Positions 54,577-64,000 of a stretch of 64,000 nucleotides of DNA are shown piece by piece (positions within the stretch are counted from its first letter, which is position 1; every line of letters starts with the position of its first letter). Source of the DNA: Paramacrobiotus metropolitanus (Eukaryota > Tardigrada > Eutardigrada > Parachela > Macrobiotidae); contig NW_026570222.1 of the NCBI RefSeq assembly GCF_019649055.1, forward strand, positions 1,240,001 to 1,304,000. Reading direction: 5' to 3'. The position numbers and the translations under genes are program-made. The notes under the pieces were generated by a model. The model saw nothing but the letters and a program-made list of their open reading frames with translations, ran no database searches and was not told the origin of the DNA.

Positions 54577-57370
54577 TCATCTTTTCGAATGCTCTGTACC
54601 ATGCATTTCCGGTGTATAAGTAAACAAAACGACAAGAACCCAAAAGTGCAAAAGCAGCATGTACACGATTACCATAACTCGTGCTAAAGGATAACGTCGC
54701 AAGAATGTGCCCAACCGGAAGCTGAAGCGGTCCACCGTTGAATATGCCCGCTTAAGCCTCCGCGAAACTTCATTATCACCAGAGTGTTCGTTTAGAAAAG
54801 ACGGTGCGTTAGTTCGAAACGCTTCACTGTGGGGACCGGATGCCACCGGAAGGACAAAATCATTTGCACTATTTCGACTAGATTCCCTCAGCCGCCTCTC
54901 CAAGCGCTCCATTTGAACAGACATCGAATTCTTCTCAGTGTTCAGAGTTTCGATTAGAGTTTGCTTTTGGATAAGATTGTCAGTTAAGATCCTCATCCGA
55001 GATTCCAGTTCCTGTTCTGATGGTTTCGATTCGCTTCTAGTAAAAAACTGTTGCCGCAGACGAATAAGCTCCTCTTCACGGTCTTTCATTCGGGAATGGA
55101 AAGTCTGCTCTTTTCTGTTTAGTTCGTCTTCCACCGTGCGTAACTCGTCCGATCGACTCTGCAGACCGGCTTCAGCTGCCGACCGCTTGTTGCTTTCTTC
55201 CGACAGTGCCTGTTCTAGTCTGATAACCTGGGATCGCAACGCTGTTTCATCTTCCCTGTGGCGAATTTCGTTGGCATGGAGCTGTTTCGTAACATTTTCA
55301 ATACGGCTCTGAAGACTAATGATTTCAGTTCTCAGCATTTCTTTTTCTTCTTCCATTTCGTTCATTTCTAATCTAGATGTTTCGTCATTTAAAGCTCCCG
55401 AGTTCATTTTAAGAGAACCAATCAGTTCGTCTTTCGACTAAAAAACAAAGTTGATTAACGTGTTTGGATAAAAAGGTCGCTAATCGAACTTGTACGATTA
55501 ACAATAACAATTATTAATGATACTTCAATGTATTGCACAATAATTCTAATCACCTAACTGACGGACAAGAGCATATATACGCATTGCACCCACATTTCTA
55601 CACGATATTCTATTCTATTCGATTTCTATAATAATTTCGTCGTATGCATATCAGTACAACACGGCCCTGTGGCCCAAGGCAAATAAATACACTGGTTCAC
55701 TTATTAACCATTGTTATTTTAATTAAATACGCATGAACGAAACTTACCTGCAAAATTTTGTGCGCCTTCTGCTGATAATCGACCAACTCCTGCCTGGCCA
55801 AATCGCAATCCAATAGAGCTAAACTCATTTGTTTTGCCGTTTCCTCTCGTGCGCCTACAGAAATCACTGCCTTAAATCTCCCATCGACCTAATCGGACGA
55901 TAACGTGCGCAGTAATAACAAACCATACTTTTTTCGGAGGCAATGTTTTTCTCCAGTAAATAAACAGAACCCAGCAATTCCTGATTTTGATTCTCCAAAT
56001 ATTTAATGCTCGTCGCCAGCTGGTTCTGTACAAATCGAGATTTATTCAATGTGTAGAGTTTTGTATCAAAAACTGGCGAATAAGAATTTCACACCTGCTG
56101 AGATACTGCAGCTTCCTTTTCCCGATGCAATTGTGTTTCCAGTTCGGATATTTGCCGCTTAGTGAATTCCATCTGCACATTTTGCGAACCCATGTCCACC
56201 TGTAGCCGATTCAATCTGGAAAAAAATACTGTATTGAAAATTCCCGTCAAGTCGGCCGGAAGGAACACCTTTATTCCACGATCACAATATTAACCAAACA
56301 AATATTCTCAACCTGTTTAACTCAGAATCCGCGTTATTCAACTTCTCCTGAATGCGACGGCATTCTCCTTCTGCTTGTTCCAATTTCACCCTCAGAACCG
56401 CTGTTTGCGAATCCTTGGCTTTGAGAGCATTCATAAAGTCAGCTTCTCGAGAGTTATTTTCAGCCACATTTTTAGTGCGTTCAGCGGATACTTGGTTAAG
56501 GAGTTTTTCCATATCTGAAGCACATTAAAACGTAAATACCAAACCAGTACAATCAGTAACTAGTAACACGCATCGGAATGGCGGAATTCCTCTCTTACCT
56601 TGTTCAGCTCGCTTAGCTCGAGCAAGTGCCAAACTGGATTCTTTCCGCAGTCCCTGCAGTTCACTTTTAAGAAGCTGATTTTCGCGATAAAAAGCTTCAC
56701 GAGGAGCAGATCCGGAATCTTGCACATCCGCTGCTTTTTCCAAAATTTCTGATTCAACTGAGACGGAAAAATATATGGGTAATTTCTGTTTTAAACCGTT
56801 ACCCATAAAAGTAAAACGATCAATAAATAGCATTCCGAATTCTGGCATCGTTAAAGGGAAAAGGGATTGATCGTTAACGTTACTGCTACAATAAATACCA
56901 TGCGGGTCATTTCCTTGGATGTGCTGCGTATTGTTTGAGTCGCGGCGACTGTTCACTTCGGCAGAACTATTTTGCTCCTCAGCGTTCAAAAATTCCATTA
57001 ATTCGGATTCCGTTTGTTTACTTCTGGGACTACTCCGAGCTTTCCTCTGATCTCGTGATGCGGCAAAATCTTGGTAACTGGCTGTTCTACGAACGGGATT
57101 ATCAACGGATTCCAAATCGTGTGTGTGCCACGCTTCCTCGGGAAGAGAGCGATGGTCGCCTCCAAAGAGCGCATCCGACGCAGTGGAGACATTCGAACCG
57201 GAGTGGCGATGAGATAGGCGAGTTGTACGGTTGTTCCCGATAGAATCTGAGGGAAACCCTTGCGTGCTACTGCCAACTGGAGATCCAGAGTGCAAAGTTT
57301 CTGCAGCTGTTTGGTCCATGCGATTGAGGAGACTCTCTGCTTTGCCAGCCAAGTCCTGAAACCATGCCAT
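54577..57370 (-). CDS. GOLGA5: Golgin-84 (GOLGA5)
   Basis: Seven exons (minus): 57370-56899, 56757-56599, 56514-56313, 56215-56095, 56025-55929, 55854-55748, 55437-54577; 672 residues. The start MAWFQDLAGKAESLLNRMDQ matches golgin-84 (MSWFVDLAGKAEDLLNRVDQ). A Ser/Arg-rich linker follows, then a long coiled coil (AKDSQTAVLRVKLEQAE, RQELVDYQQKAHKILQ). The conserved tail has FSFRLGTFLRRYPLARVMVI, a C-terminal transmembrane anchor and TYTPEMHG. It is a Golgi tether that binds Rab1 and, via CASP, intra-Golgi vesicles. The start Met is fixed by the conserved N-terminus. Confidence 0.96.
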
Positions 57371-57943
57371 GATCAAAGGCAATAAAGAAAAAATGAAAAA
57401 AGCCAAACCGGAAACAGAGGTTTTTTCGAACTCAGTTGACTTCACAAATCAAAATCTCCGATATCACAGAATCGTAATGGCACCAATAGCAGACAAAAAA
57501 AATTTGTCAGCTTTCACATGCGACTTATGAGCATCAAAGCAACTGGTAAACAATAATCCCTGAAATTTTTTAGCGAAGGAAATACGTACAGTTTATCCAG
57601 TTCGTAGGTTACGGTACGTGGCGAAACGAAACCACAACATTGCGCATTCGTGCATCTCGGGTCACTTGCACGTCGCGCATCAGCAGGCGGTGCGGCCTAC
57701 CGCACTTCTGCTTCACTTTGCAATCTTATCTGGCCGCAGCCAGAATAAATGTCTGCCAGATGTTTAGAACAGAACTTTTTGCGTGTCATGATGACATTAT
57801 TTTATCCCATTTGAATTTTTATAAGGAGAGAAAAAATCTGAAAGATGATGAAATTTGTTTGCAGGTTTTAACAATATTATTATCTGTCTGGAATTGTTTG
57901 GCAGAGTTCTGTGTACGAGATCGACACACACCGATCCCGAACC
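57371..57943. promoter_or_regulatory. Probable bidirectional promoter GOLGA5 / NEMF
   Basis: 573 bp separate the two divergent start codons, with no other gene between. The call rests on arrangement; no specific binding site is recognised. Confidence 0.35.
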
Positions 57944-60900
57944 ATGAAAGCTCGTTTTACCAATATTGATATTGTCGCCGCTGTGCGGGAACTGCAAGGA
58001 TTGATCGGTCTGCGCGTAACGAATGTTTATGATGTCGACCACAAAGTGTACCTTTTCAAGTTCGCAAAACCTGATTCAAAGGTGATGCTGTTAGTGGAGT
58101 CTGGAATCCGCATACACACCACAGATTTTGAATGGCCGAAAAACTCCGCACCATCAAGTTTCGCAATGAAGCTGCGCAAGCACATTAGAAATCGCCGATT
58201 AGAACGTATTCATCAACTTGGCGTCGACAGAATAGTCGACATGCAATTTGGAAGCCGCGAAGCAGCGTACCATGTAATTGTGGAGTTGTACGACAGAGGA
58301 AATATTGTGCTCACTGATAATTCTTACAATATCCTGAATATCTTGCGATCCAGAACGGACGAAGATACCGATGTGCGTTTTGCGGTGCATGAACAATATC
58401 CAACACAGATGGCCAAACAGTGGACTCCTCCTCCCAGCGAAAAAGAAATTCGAGGATGGTTCGTTAATTTGTCTGGTAAAGATCAGCTGAAGAAAATCTT
58501 GAATATCCATCTTTTCTATGGGTCAGCGCTGGTGGAGCACGCATTGTTGATAACGGGACTCGTACCCAATCAAAAAGTTGCGAAGGATGCGAATTTAGAA
58601 GCGCTCATTCCCAAAGTCATCGACGCATTGCAAGTATCAGAAAATTTGTACAAACAGTGTTCCGAATCAGTTGGAAAGGGGTATATCACCTACAGAACGG
58701 AGAAAAAAATTCAGGCCGGAAAAGACGAAGAATGCGAAGTTTATGATGAATTTCATCCCGTATACTTTCAGCAGCTGAAAAGTGTACGTTCTCTTGAAAA
58801 AGACACCTTTCTGACTGCAGTGGACGAATTTTATTCGAAATTAGAGAGCCAGAAGTTGGATATGAATATTCTGGAACAACAGAAACTGGCACTGAAAAAA
58901 CTGGAGAATGTTCAACGGGATCATGAGCGTCGCCTGGATGCGTTACGTCAAACCCAAGAAAAAGAAGCTCTCCAGGCTCGCTTGATTGAAGAGCATGTAG
59001 AATTAGTGGATAAAATCATCGTTTACATGCGAACTATAATGGCAGCTGAATTATCCTGGCCGGATGTGGCCGAGCTGCTTGAGCGAAGACGCGAACGAGG
59101 AGATGAAATTGCCGAGCGAGTGGTCAAGGCTGATATTGCACGGAATACAGTGACCATCGTTTTGGATAACCGTAATAACCGCAGCGACGAAGATAGCGAC
59201 ACCGAAGAGCAGGATGACGTGGTGAAGCTTGACATTAATCTCGGACAGTCTGCTTTCCAAAATATCACCAGGGTAATTATTACTAATTACTTAACTTATT
59301 TGCTTATCAGGTGGTCAGATTGCTTATTTTGCTAAAATAATGTTTTCATATATTACGTATTCCTAGTTGTACACCGTTTCACAACACTTCGGTTATTAAT
59401 TTTTGGTGTTGCGTGTTTGTTCTTTAACTGGTATACGTTCGAAGTAGACAATGAGTGGATCCTTTTACCGGTTGCTGACCGTTTGTCCTAAATTCGTGTT
59501 TTTTTATAGTTACATTCCGTGAAAAAGCAGGCAGCGGCCAAAGAACACAAGACTATTGAAGCATCTGAAATAGCCCTTAAAAATGCCGAAAAGCGGACTA
59601 GGCAGGCACTGAAAGAAGTGGCTACAATTGGGACAATAACAAAGGCGCGGAAAACGTATTGGTTTGAAAAATTTTTTTGGTTTATCACTTCGGACAACTA
59701 TTTGGTCATTGGTGGCCGTGACGCCCAGCAGAACGAAATATTGGTGAAACGCTATTTGAAAACTAACGATTTCTATGTTCACGCGGATTTGCATGGGGCC
59801 AGCAGTGTTGTTGTTAAAAATCCTTTGAACACCCCGCCGCCACCGAAAGCTCTGGAAGAAGCTGGCGTCATGGCTATCAGTTACAGCAGTGCGTGGGAAG
59901 CTAAAGTCCCTTGTCGTGCTTGGTGGGTGTACAGCCATCAAGTTACCAAAACGGCGCCGACGGGAGAATACTTGACCACGGGTAGCTTTATGATACGTGG
60001 ACGAAAGAATTTTTTTGTCGATTTGCCCATGGTAATGGGATTCGGTATAACCTTTAAAATCGATGACGCTTCGGTGCAGAACCATATCGGACAAGAAGAT
60101 CGGGCTGAAACCGAAGCTGATGCAGAAGTAACTACAAATCCTGGTGAAGATGTTGCACTGGAAATGGATAACAGTTCCGATGACGAAGCGGAAGTTGCGA
60201 CTGTAGAACAAGAATCGGGAGATATTAATTTGCTACGCAGTTTGGCTTCTCGGATTTTGTCAACTGGTGTAGATAACGAGGAAAACACGCTTATCACGGC
60301 TACATTGTCTGGCTTTGTTCCGGCGCAAAAAAGTGGGTCTCAGAAAGCAAGCGTTAAGCAAAGCGGAGAGTTAAAAGTTGTACCGCCGAAAATTAATATT
60401 ACAAAGGCTGATGTCAAAGAGAAGAATAAGCCAAATGCTGTCGAAGATGATCACGATTGGTCGGATTATAAAAAGAAAAAGGGAAAATCTGCTCCCCGGG
60501 CAACAAAAAACTACACCCAGCGACACCAAGGTCTCCCGGAAAAGGTTCGTAAGAAGAAGACAGATAGAGGGCTCAAGACTGAAGAAAGTATTGCTTCCCT
60601 TGATGATTCCGTAAAACTAACTGAAGAGGAAACATCTCAAAATGTGATGAATGAGATCGAAACTGCTGGAGCAATGGGAGATGATGCGCTGGTGGAACAA
60701 CCGACTGAAACAACTTCGGGTACGTAGACAGTCTTTTTACGTGACACGAAAAAGACACTGATGTTTTTATAATTGTCATCTAGACCAGTCATTAAGTGAA
60801 AGGAAGCCCGGGACGGAAGAGCGTGATGAAGAGGATGTGGATGAGGATGAGCCGGTGACAGCTGCCACCGAGGTACGTTTGAATGCATGTCACGTAGTTG

Positions 60901-61297
60901 CGTTCCTACTCTTACTAGGTGCTTGATGGCAGGATTCACACTTTTGGAAAACATTTATTGGAAATCCGCTGCCCAACGATATCCTGCTGTTTTGCCTACC
61001 CGTTTGTGCTCCATACGCCGCTATGCAAAGTTTCAAGTACAAGATGAAATTACTCCCGGGCACGGCGAAACGCGGAAAAGCAGCCAAAGCTTGCTTTCAG
61101 GCATTTATTAGAGACAAAACGGCCACATCTACAGAAAAGGACATACTGAAATCGATCAAGGCAAATATCTTGGATTATCTGTTTAAAATGTTATGTCATT
61201 TTGTGTCTGTTTTTAGGACCAGGATTTATCGCGCAACTTTCCGGGCTCTGTCAAGGTGGCATTACAGCAGCCCAAGTTCAAACAGCGACGAAAATAA
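57944..61297 (+). CDS. NEMF: NEMF (Rqc2/Caliban) ribosome quality-control factor
   Basis: Five exons: 57944-59272, 59510-60719, 60784-60872, 60933-61160, 61217-61297; 978 residues. The NFACT-N domain begins [19 protein letters not shown] and keeps [28 protein letters not shown] and the functional Asp-Arg in [12 protein letters not shown] coiled-coil middle follows. The NFACT-R domain reads [20 protein letters not shown], then HADLHGASS and [13 protein letters not shown] Lys/Glu-rich segment precedes the C-terminal NFACT-C ([29 protein letters not shown]). NEMF binds stalled 60S-peptidyl-tRNA, recruits Listerin and adds C-terminal tails. The last intron has a GC donor (AAG/GCAAAT, 61161). It converges on the next gene with only 77 bp between stops. 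Confidence 0.96.
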
Positions 61298-61374
61298 TGG
61301 ATGTTTTGTTCTTTACTAAAAAAACCGGTTCTGTTACCCCAACGAGCAGAGATATACTTCGGATAATATTCGGA

Positions 61375-62851
61375 TTATAAACTGGAAATCTTGCGCTTAT
61401 TGGTGTATTTGCTCATGGTCATGTAATGACTGCCGCCTTTGGTTATTTGAATACGGAACGGTCCATCATCCTTAACCGGCTCCGGCGGGACGTTCGCTAG
61501 CCGTGCCATTTTCCAGCTGGTGAAAACAGCAATTAAACAAATGAATCCCTCCATGCCTGCATCGCTCAGGGCAATTATGATCCAAATGTCTTTCTGGTCC
61601 TTCTGAAATGTATTCCCGTCGTTGGTGTGGTAGACGAGTCCCAGTCGTAACAGCTGGATACTTATTAACAGCAGGATCATGGCACACACCGAGACCCCGA
61701 TGAAAAGATGTATCTGTTGCAAATCAATAGAAAAGTGATTTTATGAGCTGATTTATTGGCCAATTATATGGTTATTTGAGTGATTTACCATGTACACTGT
61801 TCGCTTCCGCGCTGCACTGATTCCACAAAATCCCGCCACTACAAACTGAGTTATAACGGTGTGATTATCACGTCTTTGATGATTAATTTAGTTTTACATT
61901 TCCACCCTAATCAGAATAATTCTTTTTGACGCCTGCAATAAATTCTGAATTTTCCTGTCGTCTGATATTTGGTAACACGTATACTGACGGATCCACATGG
62001 TATAAGCGGCATTTTAGATATTCCAGTGTTTTGTTGTTCTAAACCTGATATGAAATATGCCGCTATCATTTTCCATGGCCATGTTCACCTTGGCAGATTT
62101 TGATTACCGCATTGTTTGCGCTGGATGGCGAAATCGTGCCGCGTGATGGTTTTTCGCTCAAGAGTAATATAAAGTGACATGTGTAAAACCATCTTTAATG
62201 GAAATCACCAGCCCGAAATAAAAGTTGGGATAATTGAATTTTAAATTTTATTTCCTGTCTGAAGGCTGGTGCGGGTCGTTGAGGGACGCAAACTACCCAA
62301 GGGGTAAGAGATTAAAGACCAGTACAGTTCACTTACTGATAATCCGCTCCAGATGGGGGACACAGTGTGAGCATAGACAGTTTGCTCCGCTGCTATCGTC
62401 GTGATGACTCCTGTTGTGCAAAACACACTACCTTATTAAACGCGGATGATTACAATTTCTGATATAATAACGCGGGGCACACTAATAGGTCATGCGGAAA
62501 TTTGTTTTGCTGCATACCAACACCAATGCTGATGAATCCGCACACAAAATGGCATCCGGCTAGCACAAACGTGGAATATATCAGTGCAAACCATAATTTC
62601 GGATTTGCGCCCGTTGGAACGCCAACAAAAGCGTTGCCTTCGTTATCCTCCATACTGAGGGCGATAGTATTGGTACTGAATTTCCTCCACACCGAATGAC
62701 GACGAGAACTTTGAAATGAATTATGTGTGGATGCGCTAAATGTTCGCGTTGCGCGTCGTTTGGGAGCGTGCACGGATAGTAAGCCAGAGTGCAATGTTGG
62801 GCTGCGCGATGCATAGTGTACATGCGCTGTGTGGGAGTGATCCATAATCAT
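61375..62851 (-). CDS. Unrecognised four-pass membrane protein (second)
   Basis: Four exons (minus): 62851-62518, 62410-62337, 61845-61789, 61713-61375; 267 residues in phase. A basic, Ser/His-rich cytosolic N-terminus of about 75 residues precedes the membrane segments: LWFALIYSTFVLAGCHFVCG, then PIWSGLSFVVAGFCGISAA, IHLFIGVSVCAMILLLISIQ and IIIALSDAGMEGFICLIAVF. The PIWSGL motif before segment 2 resembles the PIWxGL-type motif of MS4A/tetraspan-like proteins, but I cannot name the family. The tail is basic (SKYTNKRKISSL). The start is the first Met of the exon; the next Met is two codons later. Topology and size parallel the gene at 14.8-16.3 kb. Confidence 0.7.
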
Positions 62852-64000
62852 GTTTTGTTAAAGAGGGGAACGCTAGATAGCACTGTGCTTCAATTAATCC
62901 ATATTCCCTCAGATTCACGAAATCACTTGCATCACATGGCAGCGCTTTTTAATCATAACGGCTGAGATATATGTGCGTTGTATACGCTCCACAGGATCGC
63001 GCAATATGCCGGCTATGGCTTTATTTTCCTCTTTGCTGTATACGGCTCAGTAACTGCCTTGACAGTGATTACGATCGTAGCATGAGGGAATTTTTCTAGT
63101 TTGTATACAGTAGATTTGGTGGGAAATCGATCAACTGCGAGCGTTTGTTATGTTGCGGCGGCGTTTTTATAGTGGCTGTGGATAACGCGACGTGACTGCC
63201 GTGCGGGATAACCGCATTTTCCCGTGGGCAACAGTCCTTAAAGGAAATTGTGAATTGTGCGTGAGTGCATTAAGGTCGAACGCAGTGTGATGGAGCATCC
63301 TGGAGCTCCAGCCGAAAGAAGGGCAGGTAGAGCGGAGTGGCCCCAGCAGTGCTCCTCAGCCCACACGTTTATACTGGTCAAAGGAAATTACGTTGCACAA
63401 GTATGCATGTACCGCGCATGGAGATATCACAAAGGTTATAATGAAGACACCATGGGAAGCGGGGCGATGATGTCTTGAGCTTCCATCGTAGGAATAGTGA
63501 CAGCTGGAACCGTACTGCGCCATAAGAAATGTCTGTATGATTAATGTTAATGGCTTAAAGGTGTTTTTGCATGCATGGCGCTCAACTTTAAACACTCATT
63601 TCATATAGTCTAGTTATGAAATTAATATTTGATCCAGAATCCAGATACATCGAAAACACAATTTTGTACACAACATGCAACATTCTTATTACCGCTGCAC
63701 GTATCATGAACGAACGGTGACCTTTCTAAAATAAAAACCTATTGTGCAAAAAAGGTTCAGCTTTCTGCTTATCTCAGTTCAATGAATAATCTTCCAAAAA
63801 TATTAAAGACGTACACTGTTGTATGATACAGTGCTGAATTGTACACAAATTGTTCTCGCACAGGTAATAATAGGATGTAAGCGTGTCGGTAGTCTACTAC
63901 AGTAATGTAGATAATATAATATCTATACATAGATAATATATAAATATGTACAGTATATATATATTTTGCCTTACCATAATACATGCACGTGTATTTTGGT
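62852..64000. other. Upstream flank, no supported gene
   Basis: About 1.15 kb. One candidate first exon on the plus strand (63290-63326, MEHPGAPAERRA followed by a GCAG/GTAGAG donor) cannot be extended within the window. The end is AT-rich with a short (TA)n stretch. Confidence 0.3.

Noticed and set aside
63257-63478. Plus-strand frame near the right edge
   Set aside because: Could begin a gene (ATG at 63290 followed by a donor), but nothing in the remaining sequence confirms a second exon.

Overview
This window is nuclear DNA from an animal. The genes are broken into short exons by mostly 50-300 bp GT-AG introns, and the products are metazoan families (CCDC88/Daple, H2.0/HLX homeobox, TIMM21, SIAH, golgin-84, TSR/WAP extracellular protein). 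Compact genes, short introns and moderate GC suit a small invertebrate, possibly a tardigrade; the lineage is inference, because nothing seen is diagnostic. I joined exons by eye using splice sites, reading phase and remembered protein families. Nearly all joined models close in phase, which is the main support for their boundaries.

Layout. 0-10 kb: 3' end of DDOST (+), DHX34 (-, 15 exons), TIMM21 (+, sharing a ~300 bp bidirectional promoter with DHX34) and SIAH (-, with a 35-nt microexon in the RING). 10-14.5 kb: gene-poor repeat island holding AT-rich direct repeats, a 10-bp satellite, an 89-bp hairpin satellite and a decayed Mutator-like transposon fragment. 14.8-16.3 kb: unrecognised four-pass membrane protein (-). 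18.6-29.05 kb: CCDC88/Daple-like gene (+, 15 exons, C-terminal GCV). 29.65-32.03 kb: a ~2.4 kb DNA transposon with long inverted repeats and a 9-bp target duplication, coding region broken. 33.1-34.4 kb: H2.0/HLX-like homeobox (+) with an altered recognition helix.

35.8-38.7 kb: MLH3-like mismatch-repair gene (-) in which the nuclease half is clear and no ATPase half was found. 39.45-41.29 kb: serine hydrolase-like SERHL (+). 42.0-44.15 kb: mit. release factor MTRF1L (+). 44.8-45.6 kb: RPL12 (-). 46.6-53.5 kb: large secreted WAP/thrombospondin-repeat protein (-, 18 exons, 13 TSRs). 54.6-57.4 kb: golgin-84/GOLGA5 (-). 57.9-61.3 kb: NEMF (+). 61.4-62.85 kb: second four-pass membrane protein (-). 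62.9-64 kb: nothing convincing.

The genes form no operon or pathway cluster. Several are housekeeping genes of RNA and protein quality control or mitochondrial function (DHX34 in NMD, NEMF in ribosome rescue, MTRF1L, TIMM21, RPL12, DDOST), packed as convergent or divergent neighbours. Highest-interest items: the TIR/TSD-bounded transposon and its sister fragment, the hairpin satellite, the WAP-TSR-QGWG protein, the divergent HLX homeodomain, MLH3 without a visible ATPase, and three GC-AG introns required by reading phase.
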